A stretch of DNA of 64,000 nt from Apostichopus japonicus (GCF_037975245.1 NC_092565.1:2987499-3051498); one strand, 5' to 3'. Numbered from the stretch's first letter, positions 1 to 33,400 are shown. The notes: generated by a model from the letters alone, not told the origin. Numbers and translations: made by a program.

Positions 1-30
1 CACTTCCTGCAGACAATCCGTAAGTTCAGT

Positions 31-398
31 TTAAAGGCATTGAAGACTGGCCCCAAACCGCGTGCGGCCATCTGAATAAGTTAACTTTCCGTTGCTTGCA
101 AGTGACGTTTTGTTTGTGTCGCTACAAAATGCAGACAGTAATGAAACGTGATACCTTGTTATCTATAGCTGGACCTGACATGTCCATTGGTGTATCGTTT
201 GTACACTGTGCTGTGGGTATTGACCGCAGCTGTATGTACTGACTGTACACTAGTGCCTAATTACGGATGGTAGCAAGCTGTGTGTGTATTTTCTGGGATT
301 GATGGTGTTGTCTAACACTTCTGTTACACCTCATTCGAAACTAGGTCAGATTACCGGCATGAGATGTTTCTTTTTTCGCGAGTCTTCACACCCTTTAA
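31..398 (-). mobile_element. TTAA-flanked miniature inverted-repeat element, copy 1
   Basis: Its ends read TTAAAGGCATTGAAGACT and, on the other side, the complement of TTAAAGGGTGTGAAGACT. Two further copies (7384-7756 and 27905-28246) share the internal text, for example GATAACAAGGTATCACG and CACTTGCAAGCAA. This copy is inverted relative to the other two. There is no coding capacity. TTAA ends suggest mobilisation by a piggyBac- or Kolobok-type transposase, which is an inference. Confidence 0.85.
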
Positions 399-540
399 CA
401 AAACAGCTACTTCAGCTGGTGACATATTCATAATCTAAATAACCAAAAACTGCATTTTGACCACTACGCATGGATGAAATAATAAAACAAGGCATTAATT
501 AATTAAATATACCTTGCCAAAGGTCACATTGTCAGTCTTG

Positions 541-1140
541 GCTAAATTTGTGCGAAATTGCATTACACAAACTAATTATTGACTGTATGGTTGATGGGAC
601 TTCAAACTCGATGTGTGTGCACATGCCTAAGCATTGGTTGTAGCATCTGTGTGATTAACTATGCCATGCAGTTAAAGTCATCCAAATAACAAAAGACAGC
701 ATTTCTGCCATGATATGTATACCAATCGGATAACATTATGGTCAAAACCTTCAAACACAAGTAGACTATCACAGACTTTATGTCAACAGTCCATTAGTTA
801 ATGTAAAACACCAAAATCCATGTTATCAAAGTTCAAACAGCCAAATTTGTGCGAAAATGCATTTTTTTGAAAAACTATACTCATATTGACCATCAGGTCG
901 AAAGTCTTCAAATTTGATGGATATATGCCAGGGCATAAGTTGTAGATCCTGCGTGGCTAATGACATCATAGGGTCAAAGGTCAGAGGTCAAATAGCCAAG
1001 AGGCAGCATTTGGCCATTACATGTGTGAGTTGGGCAGCAATTTATGTCCCATTCTTGCACAAACAGTCGTATAGAGTACAATATCTCGTCGTCGGGGACA
1101 TAACAGGTAGGAATGAGACAAAAATAGGTACTTGTTGCCT
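541..1140. repeat. Diverged ~300-bp tandem duplication
   Basis: Two units in direct orientation begin with nearly the same text (CAAATTTGTGCGAAA) at about 541 and 841. Both continue with similar sentences in the same order (CTTCAAA...GATG, TTGTAG, GTGTGATTAA or GTGGCTAATGA). Divergence is high. I do not recognise a named repeat. Confidence 0.5.
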
Positions 1141-1445
1141 TTGAACTCACTTGAGGCTGACCATAGATGTTGGAGTGGTGTAATATAATGTATTTGCCAC
1201 GATTGGTTGTGTGTTGCTTACCTTTTGCTAGTATTATCCCATAGGAATAACAATTGGAATTATAAGAATAATAGGAATGATAAATTTGGAGTGAATCAGA
1301 AGAAATGGAGCTCCGAAAGCAGCACTTGGCATATATTATGTAGATGTATGTATTTACTTCAAACCTAACCTTTGTTGTGAGATTTTACTTTTGTTCAGCC
1401 AGTCAAATCACAACATTCAATAGTCTGGTTGATTTGTTTTTCCAG

Positions 1446-8750
<7,305 letters not shown>

Positions 8751-11700
8751 GAAACATCACATCACAATAAATGTTTCTCTTAATTGTAGTCTAGATACTA
8801 CAATTCGAATGCTGTTTTACCGTTCTTTTGTTTGTTACATCACTACACAGATAAATAAATCAGGTGGAAGCATTTAAAGTTTTTGTTTTTCCTAAATGTC
8901 ACAACTCGTTCTGGGATAACCCTCTCAAGTATTATTGATTGCTGTATGTGTTTAGTTAATCGGATGCTAATTATTTAGCTATGGTTTTGTGCATCCTTAA
9001 GCATTATATAATCATTTTGTTGTTAACGGGTATCGGAATTCCGTGAGATAACATTGACTCATTACTTTACGAATTAAATTTGGTGTTCTTGGTACTTTTA
9101 TAGATGGCAAAAGAGGCAGGGAAGAAGCTAAATTAAAGCTTGAACTAGGAAAGAAAGAGAACGTGAAACTAAGAAAAGGAAAAGGCCGACGCGCGTATAG
9201 AAAGAAAGAACATTCATTTTTGTATTAACCATAAACGTTGACAGAACCCTCAACGTAACAAAACTAGGACCATAAGAAGGAAAGGATGCCATATGAAGCA
9301 TAAAAATTTAAAAGTTTAAAAGGATTTATACAGAAAATGATGACTTTCTTTTGTTCTATGTAACCAATATTAATTTGATTGTTGTTGTAAGTAATTATAT
9401 TGAACCTTTGAAACTCATATACTCTCTCTGTCCGTCTTTACGCCGTTGTCGACTGCTCTCTTTAAAGAATCTGTGACACAAAATATCATTATTGATTAGA
9501 CAGAGATTGCCAACAGTTGCTTATAGTAAGACTGAATGTGCCTTAATACATAGTGTATTATACCACCTAAAGTCTATGACATTGAAGATGTTGAGTTTCA
9601 GATCATCTTGAGAAGTCTGTAAAATATGTAATCCTTTCAGTGCTACATATCTGTCATATGACATATTTGGTCTGTTCTAGTTCAGCTCATTGGTCTGTGG
9701 TTCATCTCAGTTGTTGGTAGTAGTTGTTTGTTGGATATTGTTAGGATAACACTAAAGTACTTTATGTTATAAATTGGATCTTGTTAGACTGGGATAACAC
9801 TACTGTAGGTAATATGTTTGGTACTTGATGTTAAATTTCTTAGTTCTATATGTTTAGTTTTTAGTCTGCTAATTTCTACAGTTATCTTTCAGTATTAATA
9901 GCTTCTTAATGCTAATGTGCCTTATGGAAATTACATTTCTACATATTTTACTACAGAAGTTTATATATATATTCTTTATATGCACAATTTTTAAATCTGC
10001 TATTTTGCCATTAAATGTTACATTAAAAATTGTTTAACAAGTTGCTTAAAAATTGCATAAAATTAAACAAAATTAAAATTGCTTAAAATTAAACAAAATT
10101 AAAATTGCTTTAAGATTGTTTTTGGATGAAATATCAATAACAAATAACTTTTAGATGTAATAAATAATAGCAAATAATGTCCATTTTGATTGCATATAAT
10201 AAATAAACTTAATTTTAAAGCTTAATCAAATAAACTCTAATGACATTTTTTATGTCATAAAAGAGGTTGTTCAGTGTAACTGTGCTCTATTTTATTTTCC
10301 TTTAATTTTTAAATATAGAGTAGAAAATTGAAATTCAACTATAAGAAACAGCAGCTAGAAATGATTAGATTTGGCATGATGGGTAAATTCTGTTATATCT
10401 TAAGAATGATAGACAATTATGTTTTCCTTTATTATAGATAAACGAAAGATATATGTGTCAACATTGCAGTGATGCAGTTGAGAAGAATATGTTATTTCAT
10501 TCAATTTAGGCTGACTGTAAAGCATATCCTTGGCAATTGATGATGAAATCAGTTAGTGAACAATTTAATCATTTAACATTCTGACTTAATTAATGGTGGA
10601 TTAATAAGTACATTTGAGTGGCACGGGAGAGGGGGGGAGGGGGGAGGGCGATAAACCCTATGATAACAAATACATTGGGGTCAATTTACCATTTTTGGTC
10701 TGGAGGTTAACAAGTGTGAGTGTATGGGTGTTAATTACCAAAACATCTCTCATAAGTTCCTCTTAATCTTGTACTGAAGGATGACTTCAGACACATATTT
10801 AATCTTGATATGCAAACAGTGCAAAAGCTTTAAATTTGTGAGAAATCCACCTGAATTTTACACATTGGCTGCCTAAAGAACACAAACGACCTTTGACCTC
10901 CACCAAACCATTATATTTTTGCTGGTGAAGTGATAGGTACACATGAAGTATGAGGTCTAGCAAGCATTTTCTCCATGATATATCATATTTTCAAGAGTGC
11001 CCCAGCTATTTTGAATTCTACTAACCATAATTGAGCCTGTGACCTCAAAAAGATAGCACAACTTTCCTTATGGTGACATACTCTTATTAGCATCTATATC
11101 AATCCACCCGAATGTTCTCCTATCTCAGGAAAAGTGCCAAAAGCAGAAGGAGAACATCTTATATGATATGTTAACAATCAGGATCTGTTTTTTTTATTTT
11201 GTGGCTTGCATGTTGAAGAGCATGAATGGAAGTACATGTGGTGCAAAAATTGGGTCAATTGAGACAATTTTAAACCCCTTTAGCCTCCCAGGGGCAGCGT
11301 ACGAAAATTGTTTACTACTGAGTGAAGCAGTTTGTTTACAAGTGATGAAAACTTCAGGCTCTGTTAGCAAAAAATCTGTGGGGTCATGGTACGGAAAATT
11401 GATTGTGCCATGAAAGGCCAACTTGTCAGCTATCCAGTGACGGGTGGTAGAGGTCAGTGCAAGCAACCACTTGTAGAGCACACCTCTGATTCCTTGTCGA
11501 AAGCGTGTACTTCTGCCCTACTCCTTTCCTTTCCTTTTCTGATTGCTTCTCTTCCATTTACTCCACACCCCCTCCCTAAGGTCCACCTCAGTCTTGGTCG
11601 TAGTATAATACAGATGGCCTCATCGTCTTTGCATGCCCTTAAAATATCATTCTAAAATTCATGGAGTTGGATATTATCGAAATCCAACACTTGGTTGACT

Positions 11701-11939
11701 ACTGCTAAGAAAAAACTAGGGGGAAAACGATATGGGTGAAATGATATGGGATTTAATGTATGTCGGTTCTTTTCCTATGCCGTCAACGTGTTGTTATTGT
11801 TCGCTAGCTTCAATCCTGCACTATTAGCACCATATGTATGTGTGGTTGTACGCTCCACGTACAGTTGTTTGGTTTTCCGTGCCTAGGTTCGTCCTTGGTG
11901 ACTTTTTCTTGAAAAGTCCCTCCAACGTTCATTATAAAT
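8751..11939. other. Intergenic region between the Skeletor-like gene and CCDC149
   Basis: No exon could be supported. It holds the 3' untranslated region of the upstream gene, AT-rich DNA with a short tandem repeat of AAATTAAACAAAATT (about 10055-10110), and a G tract at 10625-10650. The last few hundred bases must hold the CCDC149 promoter and 5' untranslated region. I see no clear TATA box. The open frames at 11168-11655 have no recognisable domain and no splice context. Confidence 0.55.
8766..8771 (+). promoter_or_regulatory. Polyadenylation signal of the Skeletor-like gene
   Basis: A canonical AATAAA lies 16 bases after the stop codon of the Skeletor-like gene. Further AATAAA-like sequence lies near 8851, so the true cleavage site is not settled. 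Confidence 0.5.
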
Positions 11940-24619
<12,680 letters not shown>

Positions 24620-27097
24620 TCAGTAAATGTAATCTTACTTCATTGGAATATTGGAAATTGATATTTAAAAAATAAGGGAGAAATGAAAGGAGGTACTTGG
24701 GTCAAATGCTGGTCATTTCGTTAGAAAGAAAGCTTTGTAGGACATGAATCGAACAAAGGACAAAGAACAATTGATTTATACTCTCTTTGTCTGAAATGTA
24801 ATGATAATGCCTTCCACTACCATAAGCAGTATGCACTGCATGAAAGATAATTTATTATTAATGTTATTCAATCTATTTACAAAGAAAGGTAAAGAGTATA
24901 CAGCTAACTAGAAAGTATTGTTTATATTTTGTTGCTATTCAAGGGTGGAGGTGGGTGGGGGGGGGCAGGATGAAGGGTTTGCGGCCCATAGACATTATTA
25001 TTTAAATTATTATTTATTTATACGCATTAAGCACACGTTAACCTTGATCTTTTGAATTATTGAAGAGGCTATAAGAAATCAATCCTTGTGAAATCAAAAG
25101 TACTATGAAGTCAAATTTATCTGGAATGTTTGGAATTTTTTCCTGAAGCTAGGGTGTAAAGTAATTGATGCACCCATGTTTAAATTGTGAAGTAATTAAT
25201 TAAGTTGTTGACAGAGCTTCAGGGTGGCCCTGCATATTTTCTCTCTCTGTTACCTTTTTCCCCTTTGTTCATTATTTATTTTACTTCGTTAGCTGCAACT
25301 AATTAGTGTCTGACCTATTGTTTTGTTTAACCTCACCGTCAGACCCGCTCCACTCATCTCAACTCTATTCTGTTCATATTGTTCCCTCACATTATAGCAT
25401 GTGTAATAGCAATACGTGTTTACAAAGTCTAAATTAGAAATAACCCCATCCAGAACATTCAACAGTATTAATTGTCAGCCTTTACGCAGTAAGCCCCCCA
25501 ATCAAGAAATTACTTTTAACTCTTGCATGAATTCTGTATAAGTGTAGCCAATATACCTCACCAGAAACTATCAGAAAAACCTATCCTTACAAGGGTTACC
25601 TTACTAGGCTCGTTTACAAGTTTATCGAACATCGACATAACAATGTTTCTGACAAGGCTACTAAAGCTTGCAAAACTATAATAATAAACGATAAATCTTC
25701 TTGCAAGAGATTGAGCAGGACTTACTTTTGTACAGCAAGCATTGCAAACACCTGTACAATGTACCACACCTGTCTAAATAGTTGCAGTTTTATTTTCCTA
25801 GTTAAATTCCAGGTGCTTGAACCTGTTACTGACTCATGCCAGCTTATCTTTTAATATGTAGATGATTCTGCTGCAACAATTGAACTGTGTAAATATCTCT
25901 TTAATTCTAATGCTTTGATCACAGCAGTGTACTGATTGTTGGTGATTTGTAACCAGATGTATGCTCATTATTCAATCAGTATTAAATATGCTAAACAGAT
26001 GCAAATTAACATTACAACTCCATCGCTGATCTTGACAATACCTAGCACCCTGCTGAACTATAATATTGTACTGAGTAGCTCCCGATTGACGACACTGAAA
26101 TTGTCATCTTTGCAAATTTATGGTTGGAAATACCAACTGGGAGATACATGTTAAATATTTGAATAATGTAAATGAAAGTAATAATTTCAGACACTTTTTG
26201 CATTTTCACTGATCACCAGTTTTCTCATAAACCTGACACAAACTGACCCAATTCCATCAAATGGATTATGAGTCAGACATTGGTTGTATACATCAATGAC
26301 CTGTAATCTGCAGAGGTTAAAATACTGATAACAGACACATGCTAATATGCTCTTTCTTAATATGTTCTTTGTACTAATGAACAACAATATCTTTAGAGAC
26401 ATATTTTATGTATGTGTGATTGGCTGAGATCAATTGTTAATAGTGTTAGGAGAAAGCTCCCTTCATGCCTGACTCTTTGTTGCAAGTATTATACATACAT
26501 ATTGTAAATGGTATCACACCTTATTTAGTTATATGATTCTTATTTTATGCTGTCGTTTGATATCTCAGATCACCCAACAATGGTTTATCAGTGTCTCACC
26601 TCACAGCTGTAGATAGGACATTATGTTATATTTGTCGAAGAACAAAGGAGGGGTAAACAATGTAATATGCATTAATTGTTGCGTGATCAAACTAATTGCA
26701 TGGATGGTATTACCATTCATAGGTGCAATTACTACTTACATACAGTTCAAATGATTGAACTTGAATGTTCAATAAAGGCTTCCAATGACTGATATACGAT
26801 GGACGGATAATAAAACCAGGACACAACATTCACAATTACAGTGAGTTTGTTAATAAGAAATGTTTAATATGAATTTGATCATATGTTAGAAAGATAATTT
26901 CATTAGGAAGAACATTGATGACTAAGATGATATTGGCTCTTTGAGCATTCATAATGTAAACTGTTTAATAACTAATGGAACATGGGATAAGTAGTGTTTT
27001 CATTTTTAACTTTAATAACAACCTCTTCTGAATACTAAATACTGAGTTGTGGATAAGTGATCAATTCCTAAACATAAGTTATGACCAGGAAATCCAT

Positions 27098-27296
27098 GGT
27101 TTGAGTCACTCCAAGATTAATGTATGTCGTCCAGTTACAGAGTTGTTGACAATTGACAATTCAAAATCATGGACATTAAATATGAATGTAAGAGACTGAC
27201 TTCAGTCAGCTTGCGGCTTTGATAAGCTAATGAGGCTTCTTCGCGAGTTCCTGCTTGCAGGAGGATCTAAAATACATACATACACACACACAAATC
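27098..27296 (+). mobile_element. tRNA-derived SINE, 5'-truncated copy
   Basis: It starts near the B-box end (GGTTTGAGTCACTCC) and continues with the body shared with 33308-33556 and 37337-37581 (GTCCAGTTACAGAGTTG, CAGCTTGCGGCTTTGATAAG, CTTCTTCGCGAGTTCCTGC). It ends in a (CATA)/(CA) tail. The A box is missing. Confidence 0.85.
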
Positions 27297-27904
27297 GTAC
27301 CTTAGGATGCAGGTGATTCCAAAAAATGAAGTTTCTCTCTTTACTGTATGGTTGATATTATTTATTTTGAGAATGGGATGTTAAGGAGAGCTTAACTGTC
27401 AAATTATTATTGTGAAGATAATGCCAAAAAAAAAATTAGAATATTAAAAAGTCATGTAATGTATTCAAACCCTGTTACAGGGACAAAATATTCTTTGTTT
27501 TATGAATTGAATCTGACGACAGTACTTTTAGTTACGTTTAGTTAAGTTATCTACTTATATATTTCTACATTCCTTTTGGTGCAATGTTAACTTATTTCTT
27601 TGTTTTTCTGTCTTTTACACTAAATTCTGTTTCAAAGTCCTCCCACTGGAAAGATGGGTCTCAGTGACCACAAACCTGGTTAAGATAAAATAATGAAATG
27701 GAAGATATGGGAATAAGTTGGCTATGTTTATCTGTAATCTACATGGCTACGGGTTGACCGCATTATGATCATAAGGTCACGTCGGTTGTAGTCAAGGGTT
27801 TGACCCATGCTGTCCTAGGATCCCAGCTATCTCCTACATTGGATGTTTACATGCTTGATCCAGGTATATGAAGACACTTGTAAATTTGGTTGGTGGTTTT
27901 GCTT

Positions 27905-28246
27905 TTAAAGGGAGTGAAGACCCTGGCACAAAGAATGTCATTTAGAATGAGGTGTACCAGAAGTGTTAGACACCACCATCGATCCCAGAAAATACACACA
28001 CAGCTTGCTACCGTCAGTAATTAGAGACTAGTGTACAGTCAGTACATGCAGCTACGGTCAATACCCACAGCACAGTGTACAAACAATACAGCGATGGACA
28101 TCTCAGGTCCAGCTAAAGATAACAAGGTATCACGTTTCATTACTGTCTGCATATTGTAGCAACAAAAAAAAAAATGCCACTTGCAAGCAATGGAAACTTT
28201 TTCAGAGGGCGGCACGTGGTTTGGGGCGAGTCTTCAGTGCCTTTAA
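27905..28246 (+). mobile_element. TTAA-flanked miniature element, copy 3
   Basis: Its ends are TTAAAGGGAGTGAAGAC and GTCTTCAGTGCCTTTAA. The interior matches copies 1 and 2 (CAGCTTGCTACCGTCAGTAA, GGTCCAGCTAAAGATAAC). It is slightly shorter, with small deletions. Confidence 0.88.
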
Positions 28247-28917
28247 GCAAATTCCTAGTTCCTATATACAGAAGCTTTTGTGGATTATTTAAGTGTGGTA
28301 ACTAAACTGAGACTGTATTATCAAGGGCATTAATATGCTTCCATTTGGTCTTTGATGAGCTTCAGAAATGGTTCATAGTGTTGAGGTATTTTCCCTCTTT
28401 TCATTCCATTTTGATTTAAGGAAGAGCTCTCTTGTAACAATTAGCTATTACGGCTACTACATACATCATTGAACATGTTTATTGTTTTAGAGTATTATTA
28501 TAAATTACTATTTATTATTCTAGTATAGATGGACGTGACATATTAGCGTAGCAGTGTCATAGCCAGAAAAATGTTAAGCAGAGTAACATGCAGGAGTACC
28601 TACTAGGGAGAGGGGGGGGGAGGGAGGGAGGGGAGGACACTTTCACTATGTTTGTCTGTATATGTAGGATATGGAACCAATCAAGACGTATGTTATCTGC
28701 ATACAGTTTGTAGTGAGGATGTGGAAAGGCAAGGAGAAGTTTTTTCCATGGGAATCAATTCCATTTTGCTGCCTGTTGCTATGGCATCCTAGCATGGCAG
28801 TGTAATACAGGGGTCGTCTGGGTAAGAGTACTAAATGAAGTTGGCATGTCCAATCCTGTGTAATACAGATGTGAGTATTAGAAATTTGGAAAGGTTACCT
28901 TCAAGTGAGTTAACTGT

Positions 28918-28974
28918 GGGAGGGGGAAGTTGGGTGGGCTAGGGGTGGGGAGGGGATGGGGCAGGGGGTGGTGA
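28918..28974 (+). repeat. G-rich tract with G-quadruplex potential
   Basis: At least six runs of three to five G are separated by one to five bases. This satisfies the usual intramolecular quadruplex pattern. It is intergenic and its function is unknown. Confidence 0.5.
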
Positions 28975-30351
28975 ATTAAAGCCAATTAATAAATTTAAGT
29001 TCTGGTGCAAGAGGATATTAGTTAACATCCTTATTAACAAATCCTAATTTATCTTTAAATGAAAATTCTACTATTTCTTTTGTTGTTTTGTTCGTTTTTA
29101 GTTTCATTTTTGTTTCTCTTTCAGTCTTGCTCATCAATAATATTCTGTGCAATAGATGAATTATTAAATGAATGTCTGTTATACTTGCAATTCTTTGTGA
29201 TGAGAGTTTGACCAACCTGTCTCCATGCAGTACATCCACTCTGATGGTAAAAGTGAGCCATTCTCATCAACAACCAGGGGTACTACCACCTATTTTGTAT
29301 TGGGGGTGGGGGGGGGGGGGTAGGGTTACAGATAGTAAGTCACCAAACTACCAAATTTAGTCAGTGGTTATGGAGAGAGGTCTAAGGGAAGGGAGTTCCC
29401 CACCCTCATTGTTGGCCAGGATCTTATTCTGAGATGGATCAGAATTGCAGTCAACTTGGTTTAAAATACTTTTGTAAAAGAAACTCCCTTTTGAATAACT
29501 TGTCGTCTCTGTATTGCAAATGTTGCTGTTGATTTCCTTTCAAACAAGATTCTACAAAAAACGAACTATACACTTTTCAATGTACAAATTGCCAATTGTA
29601 ATTAATGAATTTCAATGATTTCAGTCACTATGTATTAAATGTCTTCTGGTAGATATATATAATCATATTTTATGCGCAGGTAGAGTCTGGTAAATGGCAA
29701 CCCTGTTGAAGAGATAAAAAAGAAGCACAAAATATCAAATATTCAAAGAATGCAAAAAATACCAAATAATATTGAGCAAACAACTTCCTCTGAGGTAGTA
29801 TATAAACTTATTGACCAGTCGAAACCCTGTAGCTACCGTAAAATTACAATTACTTAACCTACATGAGACAATTAAAATTTCCATCATGGATAAAAATTCT
29901 TTAAAGTAAATCTTACAATGCGCGCGTGAGCTAGACGGTGTAGATGGGTGAAATTCGGAAAGATCTTAATCTTGTTGATATCTATAACTTATCATATAAA
30001 GAGATGCCGTAGAACGTCTCCTAAATGGTAACCAGATTCTTCCCAAGAGTGCTAGACATGAAGGGCCCTATCACCATGGAGATACGAATGCGAAAAACAA
30101 AATCCTAAAGATTTCACGATCTGGTGGCGCTGTGACACATGGAACAAAATGGTCTGTCATGTAAGAACTTAAAACTTGAAACTCACAAACGAAAATAAAG
30201 TGTTCTTATGTTTGATTTTGCGGGTACCCGTTGTTAAGCGTTTCTAGCAAGATGAGATCGGTTTATATTCCATCCAGTCCCTTCCGCCTTCACCCTCCCC
30301 CATTCCCCTTACAAAAAACCCAGACAAAACATGAGCACGTACTTTATGAAT

Positions 30352-30498
30352 TCAAACTGGAGTGACTTTGTTTGATGGCAGGTAATAGTGAGGTTGATTG
30401 GTGGATGTAGGCAAGTAGTACTTTGCGATTCGCACATTCAAACAAATGAAAGGAATCAAGCAGATGGAGAATACGATACAACACAACCACGATAGGGT
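30352..30498 (-). CDS. PROM1-like: Prominin alternative last exon 23b (distal, PDZ-ligand-like end)
   Basis: The acceptor TTTTACAG is followed by ACC CTA TCG TGG, in the same phase as 23a. It encodes 48 residues: CCIVFSICLIPFICL, NVRIAKYYLP, then a Tyr/Pro-rich tail ending KVTPV and TGA. The final T-P-V fits a class I PDZ-binding ligand. Exon 23a must be skipped to use it. The membrane segment is conserved and the tail has diverged, as expected for an old tandem exon duplication. A clear AATAAA close downstream was not seen, only an AATATA-type variant near 30265. Confidence 0.9.
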   Translation of the reverse strand, partial: TLSWLCCIVFSICLIPFICLNVRIAKYYLPTSTNQPHYYLPSNKVTPV

Positions 30499-33400
30499 CT
30501 GTAAAAGACAACGAAGACCACGTCAGTTAGAGCAGCATATATGCAGTTTAAACACTCACAATATTCACGAAGAAGAAGGAAAATAATGGATCTTTGTGTA
30601 TTATGTGTTTTTTATCTGTCGATACCTTTAGCTGCCGAAATTGTCGGAACCATGAATTGTTAACACTTTTACTGACGTTTTTCAAGACTTCCTGGTTTCA
30701 TTCCAAGAAGTTATTGGTCATTTGTTTTTGTTTTTAAACACATTTAGCGAATCTCACCAGGTCGTGCCACCAAACAAAGTTTGAATCATTCTTTGTTTTA
30801 TTTAAAGCAAAGGAATCAGTTTTCTTTTTATTCAATGCGGCTTACGGTGGATAAACTTTGATTGAGCCTGGGGGCGGTAGATACTGTGGATGTTGCACAT
30901 TAGAAGGTTGTGCTCGGCGGTGGTATTTAGCAATTCTGACATTGAAACAGATGAAGGGTAACAGACAGAGAGAAAACACAGACACACTCATCCAATAAAG
31001 GGTCTGGAGGAGTTGAAAAAATGAACAAAACGAGTAAAAGATTAATAGCAGGAAGAAGCTAATGAAAGAAAAGAGTTAGCGGAAGATCAAAATAGGCAAT
31101 AGATTGCAGGAAATCTTTACAACCACAGAGCATAGAGAAGTCCTATATCTTTTACGGTGAAGTAGATCAACAAGGAGGTGGGGAGGGGGGGTGGAAGGTC
31201 GTCGGTGACAAGAGAGATGTTCGGAAACTGGAAAATAATTGACAAATTTTCTGCCTAGTAAAATTTGGTGTCTAATTGATAAACGTGTCATCACAGTGAT
31301 ATCGCCCTTTACCCCCAACCCGACCAAATTATGCGTTACACTTCCCCCACCCCCATCGTCGTTTGGGGGTAAAGTATTTAGTCGTGGGCTTTTTGACACT
31401 CAGTCAGGGTAAACACGGTTTCAAAGGTGATCGGGTAAAAATGATTTTTTTTTTTGGTCAAAATTATCTACCTTAGTCATCTAATTCCCTTTCTGTAGGC
31501 TGTACGCAACTCATCCCGAAATATCATATTGTGTAATAATAATTTATACTTACAATTGCCGCCATGAAACCGTCACAGAATCCATTCACCAAAGAATCGT
31601 AGATCAATCGAACGATCCCGCATCTTCCGATGTCGTTTTTAACCTACGAAGCAACCATCGTAGCTTTAAACATAGATTATGGCTCGATCGCTATAGCAGC
31701 TGGTTTATGTAACACACTAATATAACGAAACAACGAAACATTCTATTGTCTCGATATTAGAGGACAAAGGCTATAAGTCGTATGTCTTATTGTAGGGCAA
31801 GAACCACGTTGCAGAAATGGGACGGAACCGTTTGTATTTACACTACATGCCATTGGACAATTATTCTCGTTATATCTCGAAATTGTGGGATATATGCAAC
31901 AATTTTATAAAAAGGTTTCTAAAAGCCCGGGTCACATCTGCGCGATTCAACACGCGATTCAACTCGCAATACAATTGAAGGTTGAATCGCGTGGTTAGAC
32001 ACGGGTATCAACTTGTTGCGCAATAAAAGTTGCGCCCTCGATTTGGGTTGATTTGCAATAGAGCAATGTCCTAATCAGCGCAACTTCTCAGAAGCAACTT
32101 TTCTGATTCGCGTGATTTTAGTTGCGAGTTGAATCGCGTGTTGAATCGCGCAGATGTGACCCGGCCTTAACTTGACTTGTTTACAACGCCATGGGGACCG
32201 AGGGAAGAGGAGGGGGGGGGGGGGGTGAGGGATTACCATTTTCTTTAACTTCAATATACTGATTGGTATTTGGATTCCCATGGCAAACAATTGTTCCTAT
32301 GTCCGCATTTTGGCGGATGTAAGTCCTACAAATACAAGTTTCTGGATCTCCCGGTTACCGTTTTTAGTGATTACTTACCCGCTCAATACTTTCATTTGTA
32401 AAATTTTCCGCTACAGTGACAATGTCGTCAATGAACGTTTCCAGGGTCTGGGAAATAAAGATTTGTACACATCAAAATATGTAGAATAGTTAAACACTAT
32501 TTTCTCTTCATTATAGAATTGGAATGGAACAAGTTAGTACAAGGTTAAGATAGTAGTAATAACACGATATTCTAATGCGGAAATGCCGGATAGTAAGAAT
32601 TATTTAAAAGGGATTATACTCGACATCCAAACACGCGGCCTTGATAATGAGTCAACTCTTAAACACATTAAGAAAGATATTCTTACGGAATGTAACTCAT
32701 ATCGGTGGTTATAAATTGATTTAGCTTCTTTTAATGTTTGCTATAAGGATTCTGATGGCTAGTTCATATAGCCTATACTTGAGTATTGAATACTAGTTGC
32801 TAGGTTGTAGTTAATTAAATATGATGCATATCTTATTTTGCATTTTAACTGTTAAATAATCCTTTGTTTTATAATGACTCACGGGGAAGCTATGTATAGA
32901 GTAAAATAAAAATTAATCAGAAAATTAATCTGAGACATTGATGTAACACATTGTCGGAAAATGTATCCGCGTATTACAATATTTTCGTCACATATATGCT
33001 GAACACACAGAAAGAGATTTATTGAACAATATACGACCCGCTATACATATCGCGATATTGATGGACTGAAATCGATGAATGATATACAAAGACGATTTGC
33101 GTAACAAAGAAATAATTTCATTACCTCGACAACGAGCAAGAGAGCATCGATTTGGACGAATTCCATGATGTCGTCCACAGATGTTAGGATGGGAGAAGTC
33201 TCCCCCTGAAAGAAAAACATTAAGACAAATTTCAAATGTATATATATACTTCCCTTCCCGTTGTAAGTGTATGTGTTGGTTCATGTTTCCGCACTTACAA
33301 GTTACTAGGGAGTGTTAGCTCAGTGGTTAACGCAGGTGCCTTCCAATCATAAGGTCCCCGGTTTGAGTCACTCCAAGATTAATGTACGTCGTCCAGTTAC

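Larger units (their letters stand above)
1..1445 (+). other. Intron of the Skeletor-like gene, left edge
   Basis: No exon could be supported here. The stretch holds one TTAA-flanked miniature element (31-398) and two diverged copies of a roughly 300-bp unit (about 541-840 and 840-1140). The unit is recognisable by the recurring text AAATTTGTGCGAAA and, later, GGTCAAAG-type motifs. The short open frame at 914-1144 lies inside this repeat. Confidence 0.6.
24620..30351. other. Intergenic region between CCDC149 and prominin
   Basis: No exon could be supported on either strand. It must contain the 3' untranslated regions of both convergent genes. AATAAA occurs at about 26771 and 26806 on the + strand, a possible distal CCDC149 end. 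It holds a truncated SINE (27098-27296), a TTAA element copy (27905-28246), and G-rich tracts at 28605-28640, 28918-28974 and 29305-29322. The scattered short open frames are not conserved-looking. Confidence 0.55.

Noticed and set aside
9100-9235. Lys/Glu-rich short frame after the Skeletor-like gene
   Set aside because: An AG-like acceptor precedes it, but no partner exon or family match was found. The A/G-rich composition explains the residues.
11168-11655. Overlapping frames between Skeletor-like gene and CCDC149
   Set aside because: No recognisable domains, no splice context and overlapping frames on both strands. Best read as chance.
33308-33380. tRNA gene
   Set aside because: The A and B boxes are present, but the head is joined to a SINE body repeated elsewhere and the cloverleaf is degraded.
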